Origin: Natrinema sp. DC36
Lineage (GTDB): Archaea > Halobacteriota > Halobacteria > Halobacteriales > Natrialbaceae
Assembly (NCBI RefSeq): GCF_020405225.1
Contig: NZ_CP084473.1
Location: 1-64,000, forward strand
DNA: 64,000 bases
Reading direction: 5' to 3'
The notes beneath the pieces are model-generated. The model worked only from the letters and a program-made list of their open reading frames with translations. It ran no database searches and was not told the DNA's origin. Shown here in pieces: positions 43,065 through 52,001 of this stretch. The position numbers were made by a program, and so were the translations under genes. Numbering within the stretch: the stretch's first letter is position 1; each line of letters starts with the position of its first letter.

Positions 43065-43423
43065 AGCAGACGGGGAAGCAAGGGCAGACGACTATACAGG
43101 AACCCGCTCAAGATGGACAGTCATCGGCAACTGAGCAGACCATTGGTGGGACTGAAGGGACGCGAGCAGCGTATCTAGCCGAGAAAAACCAGTTATTGAG
43201 TGAGCGTGTGTCTGAGCTCGAGGCGACGCTCGAGCAAAAGAACGAGCGTATCGATGAACTCGAAGCGACCAATCGAACGCTTCGCGATCGATTGGCAACT
43301 TGTGAGGAACGACTTGAGCAGCACGATCAGCGTTCAGAGCGCGAGACAGACATTGATTCGTCTCTCGATCACGGTTCGCTCTGGACTCGTGCAAAGCGGT
43401 TCGTCGTCAGAAGAAAGAAGTAG
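43061..43423 (+). CDS. Coiled-coil protein
   Basis: A 120-residue protein starting GTG, overlapping the previous stop. Residues 38-90 form a heptad-rich coiled coil (LLSERVSELEATLEQKNERI, TNRTLRDRLATCEERLEQHD), with a basic C-terminus (RAKRFVVRRKK). Downstream coiled-coil genes are common after replication genes in haloarchaeal plasmids; a scaffold or regulator role is only a guess. Confidence 0.65.
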   Translation: MKQTGKQGQTTIQEPAQDGQSSATEQTIGGTEGTRAAYLAEKNQLLSERVSELEATLEQKNERIDELEATNRTLRDRLATCEERLEQHDQRSERETDIDSSLDHGSLWTRAKRFVVRRKK

Positions 43424-43497
43424 CTCTGATGGACACTCTGTTCGGCTTCCTCCTCACAGAGTGAGCTGACTTCCAAAAGTGGACTGAAAACAAGCTA

Positions 43498-44209
43498 ATG
43501 TACCAACCGAGCGAGATTTGGTCTGTTGCGGTGTTCCTTCTTGCAAGGATGGTCGCGATGTCGGGAACCTTCTTTCGGACCCATGTCGCAACACAACCCT
43601 TGAACGAGCGAGAACGCACTGCATGTGAGATAGGTGCCGACCGAGATATTGCATTTCGAGTAGTTACTGGTGAGTTCGGACAGACGATCAACGGAATTGC
43701 TGCCGGCGTCTTTCCGGCTTACAAAGTCATTCTAATCAATGAGCACTCGTTTGAAGCACTTGACGACGAATACATCGCAATGATTGCAGCTCATGAGCTA
43801 GGGCACGTCAACGAAAACCATGCAGTTGTCTCCCTGGTTGGGACGGTAGTGCTAACAGCTCTGTCTCTCTTCTCTTTTCGGTATTTTGTGCGGCACCACT
43901 GGATGCTGTTTCTGATTGTCGGTAGCGCAGTGCTCGTTGGACGAGTTGTCTTTGCGTGGGCTCGTCGACAGTTAGAGTATCGGGCAGATAGATACGCAGC
44001 CAAGCTTCTCGAGGGTCCACACCAAATTGCCAATGGTTACGCGCACTCAGAGACATCCGGATGACAGAGATGGCTGATGAACAATCCCCAGGAAGGCTAT
44101 ACGAGAGAGCTATACGCCGAATCCGCCACTGCTGGACACGCATATTGTCTACACACCCCCGATAGACGACCGAATTACACATATTGAGCGACTGGAGCCG
44201 GAACGCTGA
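43498..44209 (+). pseudogene. M48-family (HtpX-like) metalloprotease, two frameshifts
   Basis: The first 188 codons hold the zinc-binding HELGH in MIAAHELGHVNENHAV and the third ligand Glu in LEYRADRYAAKLL, with two TM helices between. The frame shifts near 44035, continues at 44061 as MTEMADEQSPGRLYERAIRR to LSTHP, then shifts again at a run of C near 44155 to give the family ending IDDRITHIERL before TGA 44207. Restoring both indels gives a normal C-terminus, so the gene is recently broken rather than a short natural variant. Confidence 0.72.
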
Positions 44210-44419
44210 CTGACTAGTGCAAGGACGGCTCTCAGAGAGATTCGTAGCGTTCGGTACAGTCAGGGCTGCGCACATCCTAAACCGTCTCATCGGAGTGTTT
44301 TCTCGCCCCGGGATGGGGGCGGGGCGATCGAACCTGAGTGACAGCACCCACGAGACCGTGGTATCGATCGAGCACCAGTCCACCGACAGCCCACTGAACC
44401 ACCCTGGTCCGGCCTCAAG

Positions 44420-44650
44420 TTGCGCGTTCCGAACGATCGGAGTCGAGAGTCACTCATTTCGTTCGTCGAGTGTGTTCTCGTCGAACTCACGCATGCAGAC
44501 GTCGGTGCTGAGTATCGGTCGTCGAACGTCTGGGGAATTAAACTGACGCAGTACATCGCTGCCGATACGGTTGGCGAGAGCTTCAAGAAGCGCCATTACG
44601 ACGAACCAACGCGGGAACTACGAACAGGTCGACGGACCAGCAAGAGGTAG
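44420..44650 (+). CDS. Hypothetical ORF
   Basis: A TTG-started 76-codon ORF with plausible protein content (LISFVECVLVELTHADVGAE, TQYIAADTVGESFKKRHYDE). No family, promoter or partner is seen; it may be a 3' fragment of a larger gene. The surrounding 44210-44809 otherwise shows nothing. Confidence 0.3.
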   Translation: MRVPNDRSRESLISFVECVLVELTHADVGAEYRSSNVWGIKLTQYIAADTVGESFKKRHYDEPTRELRTGRRTSKR

Positions 44651-44809
44651 TCACCAGCTGTCGGTACTCCAGCCTGTTGTTGGACGTAGGTCACTGACTC
44701 CAGTACGCATCACCTAGTATCTTCGACTTGACTGTGCTTCCAGCATCAGGGTGCAAAATAATTCTGACCGATACTAAACTATTAGTTCACAGAGGTCATA
44801 AAGCGAGCA

Positions 44810-45364
44810 ATGAGCGACCGATCACAGGTGTGGCCAGAAGAGATGGATAGTGCAGACCGTGTCAGGCATGTCGCCTTAACGCGAACGGCACCACGGAATG
44901 CTGGCTGGATCGCTGAAGAGGCGGATGTCTCGAGAGATACGGCTGTTAAATACCTTGATCGGATGGCTGATCAAGGAGAGCTCGAGGCCATTGAAACAGC
45001 CGACGGCACATGCTACAAGCCCGACGAGATCACGCAATTCCTCCGTGAAGTTCGGTCCCTTGCTGAAAAGCAGTCAGTAGACGAACTCACTAATGAACTG
45101 CATGCGATTGGTGAGGAAATCGACTCGTGGAAGTCAACGTATAATGTTGAATCTCTCGAAAAACTTCGACAGAGCATTGGACATGAAGATCTGTCAGCTG
45201 CCGATCGACGCGAGCGCCTCGAAATGATCGAAGAATGGGAATACAACATTCAGGTGCGTGAAGCACTTCAGCTCGCGATCAGCCTTCAGAGTTCACTAAC
45301 GCGACTTGATGCAGATCCGCGTCTCGCAAATCGTGGTTCAGACACGCTTCCCCAAGAGGGCTAA
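44810..45364 (+). CDS. Winged-helix protein, first gene of wHTH/TumE-like module 2
   Basis: A 184-residue protein. Its N-terminal winged helix is RNAGWIAEEADVSRDTAVKY (HTH) with the wing EAIETADGTCYKPDEITQFL, then a long helical region (residues 85-180: LAEKQSVDELTNELHAIGEE, RRERLEMIEEWEYNIQVREA). Architecture and gene order match the module at 11144, although the wing differs (no GRPVRYERN motif). A TATA-like ataaagcgag is about 10 nt from the ATG. The partner follows after 9 nt. Confidence 0.8.
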   Translation: MSDRSQVWPEEMDSADRVRHVALTRTAPRNAGWIAEEADVSRDTAVKYLDRMADQGELEAIETADGTCYKPDEITQFLREVRSLAEKQSVDELTNELHAIGEEIDSWKSTYNVESLEKLRQSIGHEDLSAADRRERLEMIEEWEYNIQVREALQLAISLQSSLTRLDADPRLANRGSDTLPQEG

Positions 45365-45373
45365 GAGGAGACG

Positions 45374-45817
45374 ATGGTACTCTTTCTTGCTGGAGGCCGA
45401 GGATTCACTCGGCGCGAAGGACTTCGTCGCCTTAAAGAACGACTCGAAAAAGAACCGGGGTTTTCTGATGTTCGGTATCGACCATCTCGACTCCGTCCTC
45501 GATCTGTCGTTGCTGACGTCGAGACTGAGATATTCTTAGGCGAAGAATTCCCACGGCAGCAGGCCACCTTCGAGGTCACATGGCGGCCACGTGCCGACAT
45601 TGATGTTCAGCGTGTTCAGTGGGCTGATGACGTAGTCAGCTTGGGATGGCACAAAGACGATGATCACGAAGAACTTGGGACAACCCATTTCCAGATCGAG
45701 ACCGATGAGGAATTAGCCCACGAACCAGGGCATCTCGAAGCAGAAGCGCCGATAAGCTTTCTGGAAACCTGCCTTCAGCGACTTCCTCCAAAACTCGAGG
45801 AAACGATTCCAGAGTGA
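45374..45817 (+). CDS. TumE/DUF6516-like partner protein, module 2
   Basis: A 147-residue protein. Core order is SVVADVETEIF, ATFEVTWRPRADIDVQRVQW, then VSLGWHKDDDHEELGTTHFQ at about residues 96-115. This parallels SVVAEYDMG, LQVRWYETDDFNIHYS and WDRHPNDHNTRSHFH of the partner at 11703, so the two are distant homologues with a conserved W-x-(x)-H/D-x-x-x-D-H-x(4-5)-HF pattern similar to TumE-family toxins. The C-terminus is helical (FLETCLQRLPPKLEE). The toxin activity is inferred. Confidence 0.65.
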   Translation: MVLFLAGGRGFTRREGLRRLKERLEKEPGFSDVRYRPSRLRPRSVVADVETEIFLGEEFPRQQATFEVTWRPRADIDVQRVQWADDVVSLGWHKDDDHEELGTTHFQIETDEELAHEPGHLEAEAPISFLETCLQRLPPKLEETIPE

Positions 45818-46016
45818 ACTCGGTTACTCCCGATCGAATGGTTGCCTCATATCTGTATGCACCTTCTGCTTCTGATACGGTCCCTCTGACCGTACTTCCA
45901 GCAGCGAGTTCTTGGCGCCATGAGGCACATTCAGATATTTGGGTGAGACGGATTGGATGATTCGGTAACTATATGTGCGAATGTAGCGCGGAGAAACACG
46001 ATCACAACTAGCGGCC

Positions 46017-46469
46017 ATGAACGAACAGTCGATGCGGTTGGCCGAAAAGCTCGATGGCTGGTCTCGAGCAGCAATCAGTCGGCGGCTGGCCGAGGCGGTC
46101 GTCGACGGTCAGGATCTCACGGGTGCAGTCGTCAGTGTATTCGAGGAGTTGCAGACAGCGCCACGACAGATCATACCGATCGGGAAACTCAAAGAGGTGA
46201 GCCGACAGAAGGTGAGCATTGAGGGACGTGTCGAGACACTCTGGGATCCATCGCATCCAAGCATCGCACAGGTCGGGCTCATAGCCGACGACAGTGGCCA
46301 GGCTCAAGTGACGATCTGGGAAAAATCAGGAGCGCCGTGGATCGAGGAAGGCGAACAAGTACGCATTCATGGGGCTGCACGGAACTGGTACGAGGGACGT
46401 GTCTCCGTGGCCGTTACCGGATGGAGCACGATTCAATTCCCCGTGCGCGGTCGATGGTGGGATGCGTAA
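46017..46469 (+). CDS. OB-fold nucleic-acid-binding (RPA-like) protein
   Basis: A 150-residue protein with one OB-fold from about residue 58: KVSIEGRVETLWDPSHPSIA, then QVGLIADDSGQAQVTIWEKS and EQVRIHGAARNWYEGRVSVA. The IxGxV opening and DxxGxxxxxxW centre are typical of archaeal RPA/SSB domains. An N-terminal helical segment (residues 1-55) precedes it. Small single-OB proteins like this occur on haloarchaeal plasmids and probably bind ssDNA. Confidence 0.78.
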   Translation: MNEQSMRLAEKLDGWSRAAISRRLAEAVVDGQDLTGAVVSVFEELQTAPRQIIPIGKLKEVSRQKVSIEGRVETLWDPSHPSIAQVGLIADDSGQAQVTIWEKSGAPWIEEGEQVRIHGAARNWYEGRVSVAVTGWSTIQFPVRGRWWDA

Positions 46470-47153
46470 GTGGGTGACCTGGTTTTCTTTTTGCTTCTGC
46501 CAGACCGACCCAAACCCCTCCTCCCCACCCTCCGCTCCGTGCTCGCTCGAGAAGACTCACTGTGTTCGTCTTCCCAGTTCTCGTTCGCTCTGCTCACGAG
46601 AACTTCGCTGCGCGCGCAGCCGCAACCTCGAGAGTTTTCAAATCCCGCAAGGGTAAAGCGACGCTCGAGTCAGTCAATAGCGTGAGAGTCGGTGTTTCAA
46701 ACGGCCCTTTGCCGGGTTGAAGTACACAGTTTGGCGAGGCGGACAAGATTGAACTCAAGTTCTGAATAGCCCCTCGTTCAGCATTAATCACGATCACACT
46801 CTCACAGATTGCTGACTGCGATTTGATTGATCAGAACGCCAAAAAGAAAGGATGGATATACGAATTAGCCGTTGAGAAATTGGGCTCTGTTGAAACCCTC
46901 TTCTTTAGATACCTAATCCCGTGAAACTACTGCTCACTCTACGTGCGAATATACTATTTGGAAACATAATTCCTATATCGAAGGTTCTCTCCCCTCACAG
47001 CCACGGTAGCCTTTTTACATCAAGGTATCGCCTATGTATTACATTTCCAGTACTATGGAATGTCATTTAGAGTACGTTGTGCGATTTATTCAATTATTTG
47101 ATATTTCATACTGTAGCGCCTGATGAATAGGACCTCAACAAAGCCTAATGCGA
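46470..47153. other. Intergenic region with a solo IS end
   Basis: Nearly 700 bp. Frames are open at 46470-46685 but codon use is poor. At 46883 stands ggctctgttgaaaccctctt, followed by about 40 bp similar to 18370-18410; both are ends of an IS5-like element without its body. The rest is AT-rich, in line with the halocin-like locus that follows. Confidence 0.45.
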
Positions 47154-47327
47154 CTATTCTGAAGGTACGTACACGTACATTATAATCGCGCCTATCGAAG
47201 ATCCGATACCGATTGCAATACTGTTTACCAGTGCTTCTATTAAGCCCCGCCCCAATAGCATCTGGATCGGTGTTGCTATGAGCAGGGCGAGTAATAAGAG
47301 CCCAATAGCGACGGTTACAATCTTCAT
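47154..47327 (-). CDS. 57-residue membrane peptide beside the halocin-like gene
   Basis: A small protein with two hydrophobic helices: VTVAIGLLLLALLIATPIQM (about residues 4-23) and ALVNSIAIGIGSSIGAIIMY (about 32-51). It is on the same strand as the halocin-like precursor, starting 41 bp after its stop, so co-transcription is likely. Small hydrophobic partners beside bacteriocin genes often give immunity or help export; that role is inferred. Too short to be classified. Confidence 0.6.
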   Translation of the reverse strand: MKIVTVAIGLLLLALLIATPIQMLLGRGLIEALVNSIAIGIGSSIGAIIMYVYVPSE

Positions 47328-47368
47328 GAGTGAGTCATGTTAGAATTGGAACGCCCTATAGTATAAAT

Positions 47369-48202
47369 TTAACAGTAACCCTCATATTCACAGGCAAACG
47401 TTATGTTCTGAACAGGGGTACAAGCAGTTCCCGATACCATACTATTAATAGTCGGTATGATTGCGCAGAAGCTCGTCGCGATCGCTCCACAGATGAGGGA
47501 ACTCTGAGGGCCGGTGAATCCCGCCACTGCGCAAGCCGCTAGTGATCCTAGACCACACCCCAGACTACAGAGAATGTCTCCAATGCCTGTGCAAATGTCG
47601 CACTCCAGCGATTGGGTCGTGACAGTTCCTCCAACATCGCTTGGCCCATTAGCTAGTGAAGTTTTGTCCTTCTTCGGCTCGATCAGACGACTTTCGCTTT
47701 CGATAACGCCCTGCTCGTTGGATTCGAAGACGGTAAGATGTATATTGTCACCGGACGGTTGATGATCAAGCACCTGTATTAAGCCTCGAACCTCCTGCGA
47801 TTTGTTGTCCTGAGCCAACGCGAACTTAATTGTCTCGTGAGGGCTCTTGCCACCAGTCTTGTTCACGTTATATTTGACAACAGTCACCGGCGAGCCCGAT
47901 TCCAACTCAACGACTGCCGCCTCTACGTCATCACTAACCGGGACAGCAGACAACTTGTCACGGAGGACCTCCTTGAATTTCTCAAATTTGTCTGTTGCAC
48001 GAAGCTTCCCGGCCATCTTGCGAGCTTCACCGCTTGACAGTTTTTCTGCTCTCTCAGAGGACGAGCTAGACTTCGCTTTAGCGTTGCTTGACATCCCCAA
48101 GCCGGCGATACTGGCTCCTGCAGTTGCTCCCAAACTATTCAATACCGCGCGGCGGTTGATTGTCTTCGAAACTTCCGTAGGTCGCTTATCTTCTTTCTTC
48201 AT
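47369..48202 (-). CDS. Halocin C8-like bacteriocin precursor
   Basis: A 277-residue exported preproprotein. Tat signal: TINRRAVLNSLGATAGASIA at about residues 14-33. Residues 40-198 are a polar proregion. The last 79 residues (from about 199) hold ten cysteines at mature positions 3, 6, 14, 18, 26, 40, 48, 63, 73 and 79 in a hydrophobic Gly/Ala/Ile-rich background (DICTGIGDILCSLGCGLGS). Halocin C8 is made from a precursor of about 283 residues with a 76-residue C-terminal peptide containing ten cysteines and an N-terminal part acting in immunity; size, signal type and cysteine count all agree. The locus is more AT-rich than its surroundings. Confidence 0.85.
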   Translation of the reverse strand: MKKEDKRPTEVSKTINRRAVLNSLGATAGASIAGLGMSSNAKAKSSSSSERAEKLSSGEARKMAGKLRATDKFEKFKEVLRDKLSAVPVSDDVEAAVVELESGSPVTVVKYNVNKTGGKSPHETIKFALAQDNKSQEVRGLIQVLDHQPSGDNIHLTVFESNEQGVIESESRLIEPKKDKTSLANGPSDVGGTVTTQSLECDICTGIGDILCSLGCGLGSLAACAVAGFTGPQSSLICGAIATSFCAIIPTINSMVSGTACTPVQNITFACEYEGYC

Positions 48203-48353
48203 CTAATTTGATATTTGTATACTTGGCTATAAATGTTCCCAATATTACATTTATTTACCTTCCCGCTAGTAATTACCTGTAGTTTTAGGTAGATCCGCAT
48301 AGTAGCTAGTATATATTGAATTATAGCTGAGAATAGTGTATTTATAATCTGCT

Positions 48354-48993
48354 GGCTCTGTTAAAACCCTCTTCACGCCTTGTAGTTTCGTATAGCAATT
48401 TCAGCCATCAGTAACCTGGAAGTTGAGGCCGCGGATGTCGAATATTGGGATGAAATTTTGGAAGAGATTGGTCAAATACCGACTGAACAATATTTGGATG
48501 CGGAATCACTGTAGGAGGCAGTCAAACAAACAGAGGTCAGTACGTGTGTCTTGTTATCAGCCTCTTCGAAATCGTCTACCTGGATGAAAGAGGGGAGACC
48601 GCTTCAAATGCCCCTAAGGAGGCAGGGCAATTGCGCGGCACGCAGAGCGCGCGCCGCGCTGCTGGTAAGACGAACTGGCCGATACAGAACGGTACAGAGA
48701 CGTTACAGCGGTGATAGCCGTGGATGGGACCGTGCTAACCAGAACTAGCGGGAGATCGCTCGAGCGGACTTCCTGTCTCAGCGGGCCGTGTCCCCAAGGG
48801 GACTGAGCCAAAAAATTACAGTGCTCCACCCCTCCTCCGCGCGAAAAATCTCCAGTTGATCCAAACGAAACGGGGGTGCGGTTATATCGCAATTTGGCAG
48901 CTTAGTCAGTGTTCAATGCTGGTAAAGTAGTGGCAGAGCGACAATCGATTTATCTGGGAGATAGCAGAAACCGCGTGCTGAATACAGAGGATA
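48354..48993. repeat. Repeat cluster with 193-bp repeat copy 2 and the IS copy B target
   Basis: Starts with a solo IS end (48354, ggctctgttaaaaccctctt). From 48540, tacgtgtgtcttgttatcag and aaatcgtctacctggatgaa match 52060-52110 of element M2. The 193-bp repeat copy 2 begins at 48609 (tgcccctaaggaggcagggc) and diverges after about 48745. The right terminus cgtgctgaatacagaggata (48974-48993) is the insertion point of IS copy B. A short open frame at 48396-48515 (SNLEVEAADVEYWDEILEEI) is a possible gene fragment. Confidence 0.6.
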
Positions 48994-49981
48994 GGCCTTG
49001 TTTAGACGCTCAAACTTCAGCTGTGTAGAGCCGATCGTATTAGTATCGTCGTGCTAGTAGATCCAGGGAAATGCCAAATCTACTAGGAAATGAAGCGGGA
49101 CGAGTTGGGTGTGCAAACCAAGACCGCCCGCTTCACGAAAACCGTTGTATCGCTTGCTCAAAAAGCCGTCGCTGGAGATCCTGAACCGGCCTATCGTCCG
49201 GGCAAGGACGGATACGCTGATTGGGTAATTCTCGCCGTTCAGGGGTTGAAAGAGTATCTCGGACATCCCTACAGGAAACTGCTCGATGTCCTTAAAGAGA
49301 TGCCGCGAGTTGCGAAAATGCTTGAGCTGACGGCTGAGACGTTGCCGCACTTCTCGACTGTTTGTACACGAAAACAAGAAATCCCGATGAAGCGGTGGCG
49401 AGCAATTCTTGATTCTTCGGTTGACTTGTACGAACTCGGTGATATCCAAGCAATCGACGCAACCGGCGTCGATCGCGTTCAGGCCAGCCAGCACTACGCA
49501 AAACGGACGGACTATACGTTCGAGGCAGTGAAGACGACGCTGCTCATCGATTGTGAAACCAGTGCGATTATCGACATACATTGTTCGATGAAACAACCGC
49601 ATGATACACAGGTCGGCTGGCAGGTGTTAGTGCGGAATTTAGACGAATTGACGACTGTCGCTGCCGATAAGGGCTACGACTGGGAGGAGCTTCGTACGAG
49701 GTTGCGTGCGGAAAGTATCATACCACTGATTCCGAAACGAGATCCTGGGTTGCGGGGTTGGGCGAGAAATTCACTCATCAAGGATCGGGCGTATCACCAG
49801 CGTTCGAACGCTGAATCGGTGTTTTTCGGGCTCCGACGCAGATACGGTGATACGCTCTGGTCGAGAACCTGGTTCGGCCAATTCCGTGAACTTGTCATGA
49901 AATCAGCCGTCCGCAACATCGAACGCGCCATCGAGGACTCACACCTGTGAAATTACGCGTTCAAACAAGGCCCAGAGGATA
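48985..49981 (+). mobile_element. Complete 979-bp IS (IS5/IS903-like), copy B, with 9-bp target duplications
   Basis: Element 48994-49972, identical in length, ends and coding sequence to copy A. Target duplications CAGAGGATA occupy 48985-48993 and 49973-49981. The preceding bases gtgctgaata match those before copy A (gtactgaata) and before the degraded relative at 56043. Confidence 0.93.
49090..49950 (+). CDS. IS5-family (IS903-like) DDE transposase, copy B
   Basis: A 286-residue intact transposase identical to the one at 29431, with the catalytic residues in IDATGVDR, ADKGYDWEE and NAESVFFGLRRRYG. Both copies look functional. Confidence 0.95.
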   Translation: MKRDELGVQTKTARFTKTVVSLAQKAVAGDPEPAYRPGKDGYADWVILAVQGLKEYLGHPYRKLLDVLKEMPRVAKMLELTAETLPHFSTVCTRKQEIPMKRWRAILDSSVDLYELGDIQAIDATGVDRVQASQHYAKRTDYTFEAVKTTLLIDCETSAIIDIHCSMKQPHDTQVGWQVLVRNLDELTTVAADKGYDWEELRTRLRAESIIPLIPKRDPGLRGWARNSLIKDRAYHQRSNAESVFFGLRRRYGDTLWSRTWFGQFRELVMKSAVRNIERAIEDSHL

Positions 49982-50071
49982 TATTCAGCAAACGGGAGTC
50001 GCTCGTTTCACGTCCTCTGTGGTAGAACAACGGTGGTAGCGAAGCGAAGTCGTCGTTAGTCTGTGATACAC

Positions 50072-50818
50072 TTAGTCCATCAGTGCACCACAGGAGATGT
50101 TGACCTCCGTTGCAGTCATAGAACGGGCTTTGTCCGAGGCGACGAAGGCCGCAACACTTTGCACGTCTTCCAGTGTCGCGGCTCGACACAGCAAGGTTCC
50201 GCTCTCGATGTCAGCCACGATTTTGTCACGTCCTGAAACCTCCTCGGGAATGGTTTCGGGAATGCCTCCGGTTTTCAGGGTGACAACTCGAACGCCGTGT
50301 TCTCCGAGTTCGACTGCCCATTGTCGGCGAAGGCTCTCTAGAGCGTCAAGAGCGACCTTGAAGCCGCCCAACCCGGACGGCGTCTGGGAACCCCCGCCGC
50401 CGAACGTCAGGATCACGCCGGATTCTCGCTCGATCATGTGCCGTGCGGCCGCCCTCGTCGTCAGGAACTGCGTTCGCGTCGCAGTCGTGATCGGCTGGGT
50501 GAAGTCCTCGACCGAGATGTCAAGCAACGGTTCCTGGACGTCCCCGTACGTGACGAGGTTGAACGAGACGTCCAAGCGGCCGGTCTCTTCGACCACCCCG
50601 TCGACGAACTCGTCGACGGCCTGCTCGTCCAGGGCATCGACGATGGCAGTGTCCACGTCACCACCGTGTGAACGAATCTCGTCGGCGACGGCGTCGAGCG
50701 TCGCCTCGGTTCGACCGGCGAGGAAGACCCGGGCCCCTTCACGAGCGAAGGTGCGGGCGACGGCGCCGCCGATCGACCCGCCAGCGCCGTAGATCACTGC
50801 GACCTTGTCTTCCAGCAT
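50072..50818 (-). CDS. SDR-family oxidoreductase
   Basis: A 248-residue short-chain dehydrogenase. The cofactor motif is VIYGAGGSIGGAVARTFARE (G-x3-G-x-G variant GAGGSIG), followed by FLAGRTEATLDAVADEI, where Arg suggests NADP(H). The usual catalytic S-Y-x3-K is altered: the segment after LTFGGGGSQTPSG reads GLGGFKVALDALESL, so Tyr of Y-x3-K is replaced (GGFKVAL). Such variants occur among SDRs with uncertain activity. ATG 50818 is chosen over a long Arg-rich extension. It is the last gene of an ArsR/SRPBCC/SDR operon. Confidence 0.85.
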   Translation of the reverse strand: MLEDKVAVIYGAGGSIGGAVARTFAREGARVFLAGRTEATLDAVADEIRSHGGDVDTAIVDALDEQAVDEFVDGVVEETGRLDVSFNLVTYGDVQEPLLDISVEDFTQPITTATRTQFLTTRAAARHMIERESGVILTFGGGGSQTPSGLGGFKVALDALESLRRQWAVELGEHGVRVVTLKTGGIPETIPEEVSGRDKIVADIESGTLLCRAATLEDVQSVAAFVASDKARSMTATEVNISCGALMD

Positions 50819-50897
50819 CACTTCGATCCCCTGCTGGTGGCCGATGAGGCGTCGAGTACGGGCGGGAGTGCCGGTTCCGGGGCAACCGGTTCGAGCG

Positions 50898-51389
50898 TCA
50901 CGATGTCCCCTCCACCAGTTCTGCGAGGTTCGACAGCGAGTCGGTCCACCCTTCGTTAGCGTCACTCGGTGGGATGGCCTCGGGGATTCCCTCCTGGCGG
51001 GCGGTGACCTCGGTTCCCTCGGGGACAGCCTCGAAGGTGACCGTCACCGTCATCTCGCCGGCCATCTCAGGGTCGTCGGTCTCGAATTCGTCCGTGTAGA
51101 CGATGCGTTCGCCGGGATCGAGCTCCAGGTAGGTGCCGCCGAAGGTCGAGCCGTACTCGGCGAGCTCCTCGGTCTCGCCCGTGAACGTCATGCGGTACGT
51201 CCCGCCCACCTCAGGTTCGAGGTGGTGGACCTCGGCGGAGAAGCCGGTTGGCGGGAGCCACTGGGCGAGCTCGTCGGGATTAACGAAGGCCTCGTAGACC
51301 CGCTCGGGAGACGCCTTGATGACGCGGCTCACAGTCATGCTCTGCTTGTCGGTCTGCTGTCCGTCATCGCCGTTGCCGTTGCTTGTCAT
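50898..51389 (-). CDS. SRPBCC/AHSA1-type protein
   Basis: A 163-residue START-like (SRPBCC) protein of the AHSA1 group: MTVSRVIKASPERVYEAFVN, PDELAQWLPPTGFSAEVHHL, EVGGTYRMTFTG, YTDEFETDDP and ATVTFEAVPEG-like strands, ending GWTDSLSNLAELVEG. These fold around a hydrophobic cavity for a small ligand. It is coupled by ATGA to the ArsR gene upstream, a common pairing in bacteria and haloarchaea where the regulator controls the ligand-binding protein. Confidence 0.9.
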   Translation of the reverse strand: MTSNGNGDDGQQTDKQSMTVSRVIKASPERVYEAFVNPDELAQWLPPTGFSAEVHHLEPEVGGTYRMTFTGETEELAEYGSTFGGTYLELDPGERIVYTDEFETDDPEMAGEMTVTVTFEAVPEGTEVTARQEGIPEAIPPSDANEGWTDSLSNLAELVEGTS

Positions 51390-51724
51390 TGATCTTCTTC
51401 CTCCAAGTGGATGGCCAGCGCGTCGAACCGGTCCTCCCAGAAGACGCGGTACCGGGTGAGCCATCCAAACGCGGCGCTCAGGGGCGCAGCGTTGAGGTGG
51501 CAGCGGCGAACGCGGCCGTCCTTCTCAATGTCGATCAGGCCGGCGTCCTCCAGTACATGGAGGTGCTTCGAGACGGCGGCGAGGGAGACGTCGTGCGGTT
51601 CGGCCAGGGCACTGACGCTCTCTGGTCCGTCGGCTACCCGTTCGAGGATGTCCCGACGGATGGAGTGAGCTAGCGCCTGGAAGACGGCGTCGAGATCGAG
51701 ATCATCCGGCAGTCGTTCTACCAT
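51386..51724 (-). CDS. ArsR-family transcriptional regulator
   Basis: A 112-residue winged helix: DAVFQALAHSIRRDILERVA, SVSALAEPHDVSLAAVSKHL (HTH), HVLEDAGLIDIEKDGRVRRC (wing). No CxC metal site is present, so it is probably not a metal sensor. The C-terminus (LTRYRVFWEDRFDALAIHLE) resembles the tail of regulators paired with AHSA1 proteins. It heads the operon with SRPBCC and SDR; AT-rich sequence upstream (ttaaccctttggtta) could be its promoter or operator. Confidence 0.92.
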   Translation of the reverse strand: MVERLPDDLDLDAVFQALAHSIRRDILERVADGPESVSALAEPHDVSLAAVSKHLHVLEDAGLIDIEKDGRVRRCHLNAAPLSAAFGWLTRYRVFWEDRFDALAIHLEEEDQ

Positions 51725-52001
51725 CCGGTTGAATGGATGGCGGGTGAATACTTAACCCTTTGGTTAAAAACCGTTGTCGGACAGCCTACCGGTTGTTCGC
51801 GGGATTGTTAGCAGTTTCACGATGATCACTACGGTGCCATCGACGGTAGTACACGTCAGTAACGTGTGAAGAATAAAGGCACATCGACCTGCTCTACGAG
51901 AACGTCTAGAACGGGGCAACCCTGAAACGACCGACAAACTCGTCCACGGTACTTACCGACTTGATTAGCTCACATCAAGAGGCCAGTAACCGATACGCGC
52001 G

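Noticed and set aside
43808-44383. 191-codon minus-strand ORF opposite the M48 gene
   Set aside because: Antisense to a frame with an HELGH zinc site and family C-terminus; composition is random-like.
46470-46685. 71-codon plus-strand ORF after the OB-fold gene
   Set aside because: Starts at a GTG directly behind the stop, Ser/Leu/Pro-rich with no domain; probably non-coding.
50097-50792. Plus-strand 231-codon ORF opposite the SDR gene
   Set aside because: Ser/Arg-rich shadow; the minus frame has the cofactor-binding glycine motif and operon context.
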